The notes under the pieces are model-generated. The model saw nothing but the letters and a program-made list of their open reading frames with translations, did no database searches and was not told the DNA's origin. This document shows positions 1 through 10,999 of a stretch of 64,000 bases of DNA, piece after piece. The position numbers and the translations under genes are program-made. Numbering within the stretch: the stretch's first letter is position 1; each line of letters opens with the position of its first letter. The stretch comes from Prorocentrum cordatum (taxonomy: Eukaryota; Sar; Dinophyceae; Prorocentrales; Prorocentraceae): positions 323,772-387,771 of the forward strand of contig CAUYUJ010012213.1 in assembly GCA_963575745.1 (NCBI GenBank), written 5' to 3'.

Positions 1-54
1 GAGGAGGAGGAAGAGGAGGAGGAGGAGGAGGAGGAGGACCAGGAGGAGGAGGAA
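1..54. repeat. GGA trinucleotide tract at window edge
   Basis: Nearly pure GGA/GAG triplets with a few AAG interruptions. It is cut by the window edge, so its full length is unknown. Confidence 0.95.
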
Positions 55-114
55 GTGCATCCCGTGCGTGGCCGCTCGAGGAAAGTGCGCCCCGGCGGGC
101 GTCGTATCTGCCCC

Positions 115-330
115 GGGACCCCCCCCCCCTTCCTCTCACCCCCCCCCCTGCGGGGAAGGGATCAAAGGGAAGGGGCTTCCCTTAGACTCCACTAGGGCGT
201 CGTTTAATTTCGCTGTGGGTAGCGCGCTTGAGGAGGAGAGCCCTGGGAGGGGGAGAGCGGAGACGACGGAGACGACGAGTCGAACGGAGAAGCCCCTCAC
301 ACACGCCGACAGGGTCGGCGGATTACTATT
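115..330 (+). repeat. Dispersed repeat P, copy 1
   Basis: Shares three conserved blocks with 31795-32115: GCGGGGAAGGGATCAAAGGG followed by a GGGGCTTCCC block, a GAGACGACGGAGACGAC block, and AAGCCCCTCACACACGCC followed by GTCGGCGGATT. The copy runs directly into the CTA array. Family identity is unknown. Confidence 0.75.
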
Positions 331-337
331 ATTACGA

Positions 338-380
<43 letters not shown>

Positions 381-430
381 TTATTACTACTACTACTACT
401 ACTACTACTATTACTATACTACTACTACTA

Positions 431-482
<52 letters not shown>

Positions 483-562
483 TTTTACTTATACTTCCTT
501 TTCTAGTTCTACTTCTACTACTACTACTTCTACTACTTTCACTACTACTACTACTACTACTA

Positions 563-601
<39 letters not shown>

Positions 602-711
602 CTACTACTACTACTACTACCACCACTACTACTCCTACTGCTACTATTATTACTACTACTACTACTACTACTATTACGACTACTACGACTACTACTACGA
701 CTACGACTACG

Positions 712-771
<60 letters not shown>
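324..771. repeat. (CTA/ACT)n trinucleotide array
   Basis: About 450 bp of CTA triplets with point variants (TTA, CCA, CGA, TTC). Register is largely kept, so long leucine- or threonine-rich frames are open through it. I read these as by-products of the array and not as a gene. Confidence 0.95.
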
Positions 772-773
<2 letters not shown>

Positions 774-1017
774 GTCTAGTACGTTGGTTTCAGGTGGGAG
801 TTACTGTGGCCACTCTTGCCTGCGCGGGAATGCATGTCCTGAAGGTTTGCAAATCTCCTCAGATCTCACATGATATACTTTTACATATTACTTGTCATTG
901 AACGGCCAGCGCGGGCCACAGTAACTCCCATCCGGCCTCGCGACGGGCCAGACTAACACCCACCAGGCCATCCTAACAACCAGCGGGCCACAGTAACAAC
1001 CGGTCGCGTTCTCTCTG

Positions 1018-1812
1018 GGGCCTTCCCAGGGGCTCTTCGGGATGGCTTCCGGAGGGCCCCGAAAAAGGCTCGAGAGGGCCTCCAGAAGGATCTTGGAATC
1101 GTCACTTCCAGCGCCTGTGAAAGTGACAATTCCCCCGGCGCTGTGGAGGCGTTCCTGGGGGCCGGCCTTCGGAGGCCATGCCATGCTGGCTGCTTCCAGG
1201 AGCGAGAGATGGTTCGCTGGCTCCCTCAGGCACGCTCCTTGGAAGCGCATTACCAGATTTCCACCGCGGGGGCGAGGATTGGGGGAGGTGGCGCCACCTG
1301 GCGTTGTAAACCTTGGCTTGGTTCGATTGGGCGCGCGCGCGCGCGCCAGCGAGCCGATGCGAACACAGTTTTGTCCAGCCAAGCAAGTTGTGCCGTCGGT
1401 GTATACCAGATCCGGTGTGTACTCGAATTTCCCTCTGAGTTATGTCAGTTTTCAGTATGCACCATTCATTCGGTTGGGGCGTGCATGCCTTTTTGCGCAG
1501 GCGACCCACGTGGAAACGGCCGTCGTCAACGCCAGATCCAGCCGTTGCCCACCCCCCAGCCCCGGCAGGCTTGCAAGACCTTCAGGATAGGGACGCCTCC
1601 CGCGGCATTGGGTCCTCTGGAAACTTTTGTGTGCTTCTCGGGGCCTTCCAGGGCCTCCTCGGGACTTCGGGAGAGCCTCAGGAGGGCCCCGAGAAAGCTT
1701 GACAGGGCCCCAGGAGGCACCTTCGAGTTGTCATTTCTGGCGCCCATGAAGTGGAAACTCCCAGGGCTCTCTCGAGGCCCTCTGCACTGGAGGCTCCTCC
1801 GGGCCTCGTGAA
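1018..1812. repeat. ~160 bp direct duplication, copies 1018-1180 and 1638-1812
   Basis: Both copies begin with a GGGGCCTTCC block and continue through GGAGGGCCCCGA, a conserved CTTCCAG/CTTTCTGGCGCC block and a final GAGGC/CTGGAGGC stretch. They are clearly diverged. The spacer holds an alternating GCGCGC run near 1330. No gene is supported here. Confidence 0.7.
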
Positions 1813-1899
1813 GAACTCGAAGGGGGGTCAAAGAGGCTCCGGGACATCGCGATGTCTTTACACGCTTCGCTCGAACATCCGATTTGGGCCTTTGTGATC

Positions 1900-2745
1900 C
1901 GGGTAGGGGATGAGAGTTGGCAAAGACTGTCCCTCGCGCGTGGGGGTCACGGTGGCAATCGCTGTTCCTCGTGTGTGAGAGGATGACTTGTAGCAAAAAT
2001 TGTCCCTCGTGCGTGAGCGGGGGCTTGTAGCAAGAAGGGTATCTGGTGCACGGGGTGCGATGCAACAAAACGGTCTCTCGCGCATGAGGGGGGGGAGTGT
2101 CGCAATAGCTGTTCCTCGTACACGAGGGAGAACTCCAACGAAAGCGGTCTCCCGTGCATGATGTGGGGAGGTTGTAACAAACGGTCCGCCGCGCACGAGG
2201 GAGGAATGTGGCAAAACGTGTCTCTTTGTAGTCATGGGGCTTGCAGCAACAGTTGCCTCTCGTTCAAAAGTGAAGGGTTACAGCAAACACTGTACTCTCG
2301 TACATGTGGTTGCGTGTTGTGAATCGACCCTTTTGTCACGAGGTCGATCGCAGCGAAACTGCCATTTGCACTTGAGCGGGATTGTAGTGAAGACGTCTCC
2401 TTGTGCATGGCGGGCGCACTATATTGTAACAACAGCCGCCGCTCGTGCATGAGGAGGGTAGCAACAACAGCTCTCCGAAAATTGAGCGATATGACAGCCA
2501 CAACGCTTCCTTCGTGTATGACGGGCTTTTTTGCAAGATTGCCGTGTGTGCATGGGAGCGATTGCCACAATAATATTCCCCTGTGCCTGAGAGGGCGCTG
2601 AAGCGAGAGCGCAGCCCTCGTGCGCGAGGGTGGGTTGTTGCAGAAAAGCTCACGAGGCAGACTTGTAGCAACACCTGCCCCCTCGTGCATGTGTGTGTGG
2701 GGGTAGCAACAACTGCGCGTCGTGCATGTGCGAGGCAGAGCATCA
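1900..2745. repeat. Degenerate ~30-45 bp minisatellite
   Basis: About 20 diverged units with the core TTGTAGCAA, then AACTGTC, then CTCGTGCATGAG and a G-run. Spacing varies, so the array is old. Frames in either direction are repeat shadows. Confidence 0.8.
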
Positions 2746-2759
2746 GAAATGGACAAATC

Positions 2760-3740
2760 ATCGGGGAGGGGGGGGTAATTCACGGAACCCTCTCGGGACC
2801 TTCTCATGGCCTTGGAAGGGTTTTGATAAGAGCTTTCTGCGGTCGTCTTGGAGGCCCCAAGAGGCTCACTAGAGGGGACCGAAAGTTATCGCCTCAAAAT
2901 CCACGCCGTGGAGTTGAACCAGAGGCTCACGCGGGGGCTCTGTCGGTGCCCCTCCTCGGGCTCTCGGGGGGCCGTGTGGGAAGCTCCGAACGGCCTCCAA
3001 AAGAGCACTAGAGAAGCTATCGGCTCGAACTCCAAGCCGTGGAGTCGGGCCATGGGGCCCATTGGGGCCTCTCTTGGAAGCCTGCTGTGGCGCTCGCTGG
3101 ACCCTCCCCGGGGCCGCTGGGGCCTCGCTGGCCCGGAGACGTTCTCGAGGGGGCACGGGACATTGTCGCGTCGAATGCCTCCGCGGTCGTTTTCTCGGCG
3201 GGGTGCGCTGCATTGGGGGCGACAGGATGGCCACGCGCACGCGCCGATGTCGCGCGTCTAAAAAACGAGGAAACCGAGCTCCTGTGGGGACGCGTGAGGG
3301 GGGTTCCCACAGAAGCTTTGCTTCCACGGTCTTCTGGCGAGCGGTGTCGGTGCGTGCTTGTTGGCCTCCTGATGTCGGGCTCTCTTGGGGCCCTGCTGGG
3401 GCCGTGTCGGGCCCCCCTTGGGCCGTCCTTTTTGTATGGCGGAGGTTTCCCCGAATTCGAGCAGGCGGTCAAGTTTTCTCTTCAGCAGGGCCTCCTTCTG
3501 GAACGTCCCACGTCTGAGGGGCGGCTACGCCTCCCCTGCTGCGCTCGCACCGCAGCGTCTCGTCGTCTCGGCTTGGGCCGTTCTGGGCGTCTTTTAGGGC
3601 TGCCCTGGGGCCAGAGCAGCCAGGAGGCACGAACGCACGAGGCCCTGTCCGAAGTGGGGAGCCGCATCGGGCGCACGAGGCCCCGCCCGAGGTGGACGTC
3701 CAGATCCAGGACTCGAAGGACCAACAAAAACACTGCAGGT
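2760..3740. other. GC-rich spacer with internal duplications
   Basis: Contains two related ~50 bp blocks (about 2871-2925 and 3007-3050) sharing ACTAGAG, TATCG and CCGTGGAGT, and scattered TTGGGGCC words of the dispersed degenerate repeat. A 307-codon frame at 3039-3962 is open, but it runs through element I copy 1 and has no recognisable domain, so I do not call a gene. Confidence 0.5.
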
Positions 3741-3880
3741 GTAAGTTTTCGGAGGTCCGCATTTCTTGGATCGGCGCCGGGCCTCCCTTGCGGCGCCTCC
3801 GGCGCCGCCCCTGGCGCACTCCGCGCGCCAGGGATGGGTTTCCTGGCGCCGACCCAAGAAATCCGCGCGGGCGGCCAGTT
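3741..3880. mobile_element. MITE-like element I, copy 1
   Basis: Inverted-repeat element. The left arm (TTTCTTGGATCGGCGCC) pairs with the right arm (GGCGCCGACCCAAGAAA), and the centre is CG-rich (GGCGCCTCCGGCGCCGCC). It shares arms and centre with copies at 9815, 35690 and 42087. No coding capacity. Confidence 0.85.
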
Positions 3881-4414
3881 CATTGCAAGGCATTCCCCCC
3901 CCCCTCCGCTGCCCTTCCTGACAGCGGTGGGCCGCAACGGCGTGCAGGTGAGTCCCGAGTAGCGTGAAGTCCAGATTTCTGTCCGGGCCTCGTCACGACC
4001 GCCACTCCCCGTCCCAGGTCCTGGGGCCCCGTTCACTCAGGACCTCAGTTGTTCAAGCCGCTCCGGGTGGACCCCTGTCTAGATCAAAGCGGACGCCAGC
4101 GATTCGTATTTTTGTAGTTGATCGCTGTGGTGCTGAAGCCACCACTCGACGCGTGAAGCGGGATGGGACTGGTTATTGCTTCAAACTTTGTCGGTTGAGC
4201 TTGGTTTTCGGCAGAAGAAGTCCATACAATGCTAATGTTGTTTATCGCGCAGAGTGGCAGGCATAGGTTCGTTTTTTGGAACGGGTGCCTGGTTTTGAGC
4301 TGAAGCCGTTCTCCATCCCTGTGGCTACTGGGGATGGCGCAATGCTGCGATCACGGTGTGCGGGGGGATCTCCAGCGGCCGCCTTTGTATTGGGATCCAC
4401 CCTCCATCTGTGCA
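3881..4414. other. Unassigned spacer
   Basis: Mixed-composition DNA between element I copy 1 and element D copy 1. Short frames are open on both strands, but I see no domain, splice pattern or repeat. Confidence 0.4.
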
Positions 4415-4592
4415 CTCCAGATTTTGTAATAAAGGGAGGGGGTCTCATTTCGGGGGTGGTCTCTTCCAGGCTATCTTGGAGGGCCTGGGGGGGTCTGGGG
4501 ACGATGTTTTGGAGGGTTCTCCCACGGGGGAGGTCTGAAATGGCTTGTCTTGAAGGGTCCAGACCCCCTCCCTTTTATTACGAAATCTGGAG
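4415..4592. mobile_element. MITE-like element D, copy 1
   Basis: Terminal inverted repeats of about 30 bp: CTCCAGATTTTGTAATAAAG at the left and CTTTTATTACGAAATCTGGAG (first base shared with the arm) at the right. The interior is conserved with copy 2 at 46487 over nearly its whole length. The right flank is TA and the left flank is CA, consistent with a decayed TA duplication. Confidence 0.93.
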
Positions 4593-4777
4593 TAGGTCTT
4601 GGCGCTGCCAAGCCTGAGGGCGCTGACGTGTCGGGCGAGCGCCCGATGTTGAAGCGGAGCCGCCGTGCATCTGTGCTGCCCAGCAGCAGCCGTCGGGATC
4701 CCCACGTGAGAGCCACGCCTCTAAGATGGTTGGGCCCTCCATGTCGTGGTCATTCCAAGCAGTGGAGAAAAGCTGCT

Positions 4778-4779
4778 CA

Positions 4780-4812
<33 letters not shown>

Positions 4813-4852
4813 GTGTATATCTATATATGTACATATATATATATATACAGAA
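4778..4852. repeat. (AT)n microsatellite
   Basis: Alternating AT with a few GT and CT interruptions, about 75 bp. Confidence 0.97.
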
Positions 4853-4989
4853 GTGGCGCGTGTTTGCCCGGGCTCATACAACAAAAAACTGAAAGGGCGT
4901 TGGAAGCAGGAGAAGAGGAGGACAGCTGCTGGGAGTGAATTTGCAGTAGCCAGGTCGCGCTCGAGCGCAAGTGGGGTTGCCACACCTTG

Positions 4990-5370
4990 CGATGTGTGTA
5001 CCAGGGCCCCCCAGGAAGCCTCGAGAGGCCCGACTTGGATACTGGAAGAGGCTTCAGGAGGCCTCAGGATTGTGAGTGTTGTGTGGGTGTGAATAATGTG
5101 TGCTCTGTGTTTTGTGTGTTGTGTTTGTCTAGCGTGTGATGTGTTGGGTGTGATGTGTGTCTCTGTGTGTACATGTAGTTCTGAGGCCCCAGGAGGCCGC
5201 AGGCCGCAGGCGGCCTCAGGAGGCCCCAGGAGGTTCCAGGAGACCCCCAGGAGGTTCAGAGGCGGGGTCTGGGGTACCAGAAGGTACAGAAAGCCCCAGG
5301 AGGCCCCAGGAGGTTCCAGGAGGCCCCCAGGAGGCTCCGAGGCGGGGTCTGGGGTACCAGAGGGTACGTC
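4990..5370. repeat. CCAGGAGGCC minisatellite with ~72 bp duplication
   Basis: Built of CCCAGGAGGCC words. Two near-identical blocks, about 5225-5286 and 5297-5362, end in GAGGCGGGGTCTGGGGTACC. A GT-rich stretch (5070-5175) precedes them. Confidence 0.8.
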
Positions 5371-5990
5371 GGGGCTCGATTTGGGGAGGATGTCTCAGGC
5401 GAAACTGCGGTTCTCTGAGAATCGGGGTCGAAATTATTGAAATTACCATGCTGTTTTGAAGGTTTTATGTTTTTTAAATGATATATTCCCATGTGTGTGT
5501 TTGGACCCTGACGTCACGATCTGTGTGAGGGGTGCCACCGAATTGCAGAATTTCGAGGATGTCCCTAGCGAAACGGCCAGAAAAGTCGCGAACGACGCAG
5601 CGCGTACGCATTAATCGCCTCTGAGCTCTACTCCCTTGGAGAGGTGCGTATGATAATAAGATGTATGTATATTGATCTCTGCTGGCTGTTGAACTTCCAA
5701 GGTTCCTGTCATGAGTTGCACGGAAAGCTTAGGAGAAGTGTTTGGACCGTCTGATCGTCATACTTGGTAATGCGAACGGACGGGTTTGTTTGTTTAGGAG
5801 TATGCATTACGTAAGGCGGGGGGCGGAGGGGGTGGGGCTTGGGGAAAGGGAGGTGAAGGAGGATGGACCACGGGGAATCAAGTAAGCAATGGTGAAGCGG
5901 GATGAAGATGGGCGAGAGGGAGATTTGAGATAACGGTCCAGAGGGAGGAGGAGGGCTGAGGAGGGAGAGTGGTACACGTTTCCTGTGTTC
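5371..5990. other. AT-richer unassigned spacer
   Basis: Lower GC than its surroundings. The stretch up to about 6011 ends in a good splice-acceptor-like sequence (TGCTCTTGCCACATCCACAG) on the plus strand. No repeat family recognised. Confidence 0.4.
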
Positions 5991-5999
5991 TGCTCTTGC

Positions 6000-6800
6000 C
6001 ACATCCACAGATCCGAGTCTCAGCTAGATTTGCTGTCACTATTGTGGAAGTCGAAGCACACAGCAGAAGACGAGTATGGGATCATGCCGTCGCGCCAACA
6101 AACTTTAACGGGGCGAGCGCCTTGTCTGATGAGCTTGAAGCGTTTGGACTGAATGTGGCATATTGGCGGTTGCAATGCGACGTGTGCGAGAATCGGGCAC
6201 ATATGAATTGGGCAGTTGTGGTCTACCGCTTTGGATTGGCTACATCGGGTGGAACAGATGAAAAAGGAAGGAACGTCTAAGTCAGGGCAGTGCTGCCAGA
6301 GGCAGAAGTTATCCACTCGGGTCAATGAATGCTTCTTGGACGCGCCAGGTAGCGACGGCATGGGCGGGAACGCGAAGGCTCAGACTTCATCTGGTTTCTG
6401 CTTTTGTGTTGTGCGCGCTGACTTTGGAGGGAGAGTCTTTTGGGGTATGCCGGCAATTGGCTAGGAACGGTTGGTCTGACATCAGGCCCAGGCGCATGTT
6501 TGATCTTGGAGCGATATCTGAGAGCCTTCACTCTGTAGCAGGTTCTTGGCTTGTATGCTAGGTGGATTTGGACATGCTCAATGTCTTGCGGCTCCAGGGG
6601 GGCGTTCCAAAAGGCGCGCATGAAGAGTTCGACCTAAAAACATCAGGATGGCCCTTTTGTCCTCGAAGCGCCCCTCAATGTCCCTTGAGAATTTGGGGCG
6701 TTGCTCGAGAGGCGTACGCCATGCCGGCGCGCCGCCGACCCCACAACGAGGGTATGTGCGGCTTCCGATATCGTATGTGGTGTTTAACATTTTTTGGACG
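6000..6800 (-). pseudogene. Possible decayed coding region, Cys/His-rich, direction uncertain
   Basis: Unrecognised. On the minus strand three successive frames look protein-like: an arginine-rich stretch near 6790-6580, a basic stretch 6621-6322, then a Cys/His-rich stretch 6361-6020 with spacings such as CSTRCSQS followed by DHNCPIHMC. These could be remains of a nucleic-acid-binding Gag-like protein, since the order basic region then Cys/His clusters is seen in such proteins; that is inference. The frame changes twice, so the copy would be broken or spliced. The plus strand also has a protein-like frame (about 6012-6280) starting at an acceptor-like ACATCCACAG. I cannot decide between strands. 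Confidence 0.3.
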
Positions 6801-6839
6801 CGCTGCCAGCGTTTAGTTGTTGCTGATTCGGCTTCCTCG

Positions 6840-7420
6840 TTTGGTGGGCTCCTTCGTGGCCTCTTGGAGGCCTAGGGGGCGGCCTCTTGGAGCCTTTTTA
6901 AGTTGTGGGACTGGGGGGCCCTCTTGGGGCCTCTTGGTACGTCTTTAGGGTGAGTAGGGGTCTTAGGGGCCATCGTATGTGAGGGAGGGCTCCCTCCCTT
7001 GGCCCCCTGCCCCCTCTTGGGGCACTCGTCAAGGTTTTTTGTTGTAGTCCAGGAGGCCTCTTTGGGGCGTCCTAGCGCCATCGTGGACCGCCTCTGGGCC
7101 CTCTCAGGGGCCTCTTGGGGGCTCTTCGGCCAGTCTGGGGGTCCCGTCGGGCCGTTCTGGATTTTAGGAAGCACGAGCAAGACAGAACGCGACAATTATC
7201 CAAACACTAATCATGTGCCTCGCGGCCTTCTTGGGGATTCTCTCGGGAATTTTTGGCGCGCCTTTGGGTTTTTGTTGGGGCCGCCTTGAGGCCATCTTGT
7301 GTGTTTTTGAGGCCTCTCCTGTGTGTTGGAGCCCTTTGGAGCCATCGTGCAAGGCATCTTGGGTATCTTGGCTGCCGCGTAGGGTGGACTCGGAAGCTTC
7401 GGGGGCCCTGTAGGTACATA
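6840..7420. repeat. Degenerate CTTGGGGCC repeat block
   Basis: Dense in words such as CTCTTGGGGCC and GGCCTCTTGG at roughly 10-25 bp spacing. The same degenerate repeat occurs, in either orientation, at 2850-3450, 18840-19340, 57890-58460 and 62860-64000. Confidence 0.75.
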
Positions 7421-7892
7421 GGTGAGCTCGTAGGGACCCCTCCTCGCCCCCCCCCCCTCGACGGTTTCTGGACCCCAGGAGAGGGGACAGGGGGAGGAGA
7501 GACCGTGAATCATGCCGCACGCCTTTTCACCTCAGCAAGGGGGGAGTCTTCGGACTCGTATCACCTGGGCCGCTGCCTTATTTTTCGGCACGCTTGGCGC
7601 GGCTGCCAGCTTTTGCGGCCACCCTGCCCACTCGCCCTCCTCCTGCAATTCTTCTGCATCTTCCCTCTTCCCTTCTTGTTTCACGCATCCCCAGCTGTAC
7701 GCTCCGAGAGGCAACCCTGGACAGCAGGGCCTGCATCGCGCTGCCTCTGTAACCAGTTTCGAACCCTGCCCCCTGCGGGTCCCATCGACGCTGCGGCATC
7801 GGACTCCTACGCTGCGGCTCACGCGGCTGCAGGCATGGTTGACATGCTGCACTCCGGCTGTGGTTGTTCAGCAGCCTGGCCTGCAGGGGTCC
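7421..7892. other. Unassigned spacer
   Basis: Pyrimidine-rich around 7620-7690. Plus-strand frames are open through 7512-7907 but lack domains, and a minus frame is equally open. Nothing firm. Confidence 0.4.
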
Positions 7893-8108
7893 AGGCCTCC
7901 CAGATAGGGTCTGAGTAGATGGGTTGGAGGATCGCGCCGCATCGCCAGTGTATCACTCATACCTGTACGATACATCGGCAGCGTCTGCGATGAACTGGCG
8001 CCGTCGGCATGGAGAAAGTCGAGCTCCACACCAAGCCGCATCGCCCATGCATCGGCGATGCGGCCCGATCCGCCGACCCCGTCTGTGCGGGCCACATTCG
8101 GGAGGCCT
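7893..8108. mobile_element. Inverted-repeat element B2, copy 1
   Basis: Ends AGGCCTCCC and GGGAGGCCT. The inner arms carry GGAGGATCGCGCCGCATCGC and GATGCATCGGCGATGCGG. The whole element is rich in the CGATGCATCG palindrome. Related copies lie at 15075, 37729 and 47755. No coding capacity. Confidence 0.85.
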
Positions 8109-8461
8109 CTAAGAAGTAGGGCTCACACGTGGCTGCCGACTGCCGTGAAAGGGCAGCAAGTCTCCCGGTGCCCTCACGGCGTGGTGCCCCCCGGTTCACC
8201 CTCGGAAGACTGCTCCTCGTCGCTCGCGGGAGCAGGCCGCGGCCCAGGTTCCCGGGGAGACCGCCTAGTTGCCACGCGTGCTGCTCCCCGTGGAGGCCGC
8301 GCCCGGAGAGGCCATGGGCTGGGAAGGGTGCCCGGCGGGGTCTACGAGGAGGCAGAGGCCGGGGGACGCTGGGGAGGCAGGAGTCGGGAGCCTCGAGGCG
8401 GGGGTCAATGCAAACGGGGGTCAGCCAGAGCGCCAGGCCTGGCAGGATCCTGCAGGGCCAG
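8109..8461. other. GC-rich spacer
   Basis: No recognisable repeat or domain. Frames are open on both strands because of composition. Confidence 0.4.
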
Positions 8462-8612
8462 GCTCCCATGGACCCGGGTTTGGGTGCAGGCTCCTGCAGG
8501 ATCTTGCAGGATCCTTCGCATTGACCCGGGCTTGGGTGCAGGATCCTGCAGGATTTTGCAGGATTCTGCAAGACCTTGCTGACCTGGGTCTGGATTGACC
8601 CGGGTCAGAAGA
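8462..8612. repeat. ~55-60 bp minisatellite, about 2.5 units
   Basis: Units contain GACCCGGGTTTGGGTGCAGG and CTGCAGGATCTTGCAGGAT words, with internal CCTGCAGG palindromes. Confidence 0.8.
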
Positions 8613-8759
8613 TCCCCGAAGGAGGGGAAGGGCTCCTGGGGCCAGGGGAGGCCGCGGGGAGGCAGGAGGGCGAAGAGGAGGGCTCCCATGGGGCCAGGTG
8701 ACGCCGGGGAGCACTACGGAGTGAGGAGGAGGAGGGCTCCTGGGGTCGCGCCAGCTTCA

Positions 8760-8850
8760 GGGGTGCAACGATTGTGGGACAGACGCATCGGGGGGGATGC
8801 ATCGACCCCCAATCGCCCAGTGATCGCAGATAGGGGTGTGATGGCCCAGA
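8760..8850. mobile_element. Element B1, copy 1 (right end missing)
   Basis: Begins AGGGGTGCAACGAT, like the B1 left end AGGGGCAACGAT, and keeps GGGGATGCATCGACCCCC and AATCGCCCAGTGATCG. It breaks off before the right arm. Confidence 0.75.
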
Positions 8851-8921
8851 CGAGCTGAGAAAGCCCGAGGGCCCTTCCCGCAGAGGCCCGGTGGGCCGGG
8901 GAGTTGGAAGAGGGCGACTAA

Positions 8922-9612
8922 ACGAGGAGGAGGAGGCAGATGAGGAGGAGGAGGAGGAGGAGGAGGAGGAGGAGGAGGAGGAGGAGGAGGAGGAGGAGGA
9001 GGAGGCGGAGGAGGAGGAGGAGGAGGGGGAGGAGTCTGGGCTACACGGAAGGCCCCCCCCCGCTCGCCACAACGGGCGCACGGGCGGGCCAAGCCTCGCT
9101 CGGGGGAGGCTCGAAGAGTGCGCCTCCTGCCTCCATGGCCCCCTTCCGGTGCCTGGGTGGCAGGCTCCACCGCCGCGCTCGGACCACGGGGCCGGTGATA
9201 GCTGGCCTCGCCCCCCGTGAGCATCCGGTGGAGATCGACGAGGAGGCTCGACAGACGGTGGCGCCCCCCTCGCGAGAATCGGCATCTCGAAGAGTTGGCA
9301 TCCTCGCTGCGAGTCGCAGCCGGAACCCTGGGCCCCCTCCTCCTCCTCCTCCTCCTCCTCCTCCTCCTCCTCCTCCTCCTCCTCCTCCTCCTCCCCGGCG
9401 TCGCCGCGGCACCTCCGGAGCCAGATCCAGCAGCGAGGGCGCCCCGAGGCCCGACGAGGGGCAGGCGAGAGGATGCCAGGGAAGCAGAGGGTGCGACGCC
9501 CAGATCCCGGCAGCCCTCCCGCCCCCGCCTCCCCAGGAGGAGGAGGAGGAGGAGGAGGAGGAGGAGGAGGAGGAGGAGGAGGAGGAGGAGGAGGAGGAGG
9601 GGAGGAGGAGAG
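8922..9612. repeat. Three triplet arrays in alternating orientation: GGA, TCC, GGA
   Basis: GGA about 8922-9028, TCC about 9338-9393, GGA about 9536-9612, separated by non-repetitive DNA. The arrays can pair with each other. A plus frame (8940-9908) reads poly-Arg, then poly-Pro, then poly-Glu, and minus frames read similar runs, so neither is preferred. The non-repeat plus segment 9225-9335 (EHPVEIDEEARQTVAPP) looks protein-like and precedes the TCC array. Confidence 0.85.
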
Positions 9613-9814
9613 GGAGGAGGGGAAGCCCGGGGGGGGCACCCTCCGCTGTGGCAGGGTGTCGGAGCCAAAAATGCTCCCCCCTGACACCGCCCTCCCCCGC
9701 GCCAGCGTCCGACATCCTGTCGCACCCTCCCCGTCCGCAGAAGTCGCCTGCTCTGCCTGGCCATCCCCCGGCCCCGGCCTCGGCGCGGAGGGCATTTCGA
9801 AGAAGAAAGCACGC

Positions 9815-9988
9815 CACAAACATTAAACTTTTGGCGCTCCGCGCGGATTTCGTCGGTCCGCGCCAGGCCCCCCCCCGGCGGCCTCTCTGGCGCCTCCCTA
9901 GGCCCTAGGCGCGCTCCGCGCGCCAGGGAGGGGGGTCTGGCGCGGATCCAAGAATTCCGTGCGGAGCGCCACAAGTTTTATGTTTGTG
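9815..9988. mobile_element. MITE-like element I, copy 2
   Basis: Best-preserved copy. The left arm starts CACAAACATTAAACTTTTGG and the right arm, read backwards, starts CACAAACATAAAACTTGTGG. Both go on through GGCGCTCCGC, giving about 50 bp of pairing. The centre repeats GGCGCCTCCC and GCGCGCTCCGCGCGCC. Confidence 0.92.
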
Positions 9989-10500
9989 CTCATGGTGTTC
10001 CAACCTCTTTTAGCCCTGACTGCCAGAAATAATTTCGAGCACCAAGGAAGTACCGCAACTGGAGGGTTTTCAGGTGTCGGGCCCTTGGAGGCGATACTCG
10101 TTCGACAATGTTTCGACATTTTTCTGTATGCTCGACATGATTTCTGGGATGTGGCCCCCAAGCATGATGAGAACAACATAGGTTCATGCAGTTTTGTCTC
10201 CTTCTACTGCCTGGCAATCCCCGGACCCTGGCCTCGGCCGGGGGTGGGGGGTGTCGGCACCGCGTGGCAGAGCCCAGGATGGCCCTGAGGCCAGGCCGCG
10301 GTGGTGGCGTGCAGGTGGCCCACCGCGCAGACCGCCCCGACCTGCCCCGCAGCAGAAGCACATCTCGCCGAGCGCGCTCCATGGCTCGCAGAGCAGTGCC
10401 TGCTCGCAGGCGCCCGACAGACGCGCGCCTCCCTCGATGTGTAGGGTACCGTGCATCCCCCCCCCCGGCGGATCTCCAGGCCATTTTGCGAGCAGCGACG
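9989..10500. other. Unassigned spacer
   Basis: A short plus frame (to 10288) is open but has no recognisable domain. The second half is GC-rich. Nothing firm. Confidence 0.4.
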
Positions 10501-10668
10501 TACACCTTAGGCGATGCTTAAGAAAACTTAAGTTTTCGGCCAGAGTCTCGATTATTCTTAACGTTTCAATGTAAATCCCAAGATTTTGATAGAAGTTCTG
10601 GGTTTTATTCAATTTCTGAGACTATGAATTTCTTAACCCATGATTTCTTAAGCATTTCGCAGGGTGTA
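10501..10668 (+). mobile_element. MITE-like element A, copy 1 (with TA duplication)
   Basis: Ends TACACCTTAGGCGATGCTTA and TAAGCATTTCGCAGGGTGTA form ~27 bp imperfect inverted repeats, with TA on both sides as the probable target duplication. The interior is AT-rich and nearly identical to copies at 12247, 17088 and 19589. TA target use points to the Tc1/mariner type, by knowledge of that superfamily. No coding capacity. Confidence 0.95.
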
Positions 10669-10919
10669 TATTGCAGGTGGTGGCACTCGCTCGTCTTAGC
10701 CCCCCCGCCAGCAAGCACGACCGTCGGCCCCAGACCCAGCCCTGCCTCACAGCCTGCCGCGCTCCTCGAGCCAGCACGGCCTGCGAGGGCCCCCCCGGGG
10801 GCCCCAAGGCCGGGCGCCGGGTGCGCGGGTGCGGAGCAGGCTGGGGGGCGCCCGGGCCGCGGGGCGCTCCGCCCCCCGGCCGCGGCCCGGGGTCCCCGCC
10901 ATCTCAACCGAGGAGCCGC

Positions 10920-10972
10920 CGCTTGTGCCGAGGGACGCCAGGGCCAGGGCCAGGGCCAGGGCCAGGCAACGC
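10920..10972. repeat. GGGCCA hexamer run
   Basis: Short tandem GCCAGG/GGGCCA run, the same unit type as the long array at 29815. Confidence 0.85.
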
Positions 10973-10999
10973 TGGCGGCGCATGTCTCGAGCAGTGGCG

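Noticed and set aside
3039-3962. 307-codon plus open frame
   Set aside because: Runs through element I copy 1, has no domain, and overlaps equally open minus frames in GC-rich DNA.
4778-4852. Replication origin or promoter (AT-rich stretch)
   Set aside because: It is a simple AT microsatellite with no associated motif or gene start.
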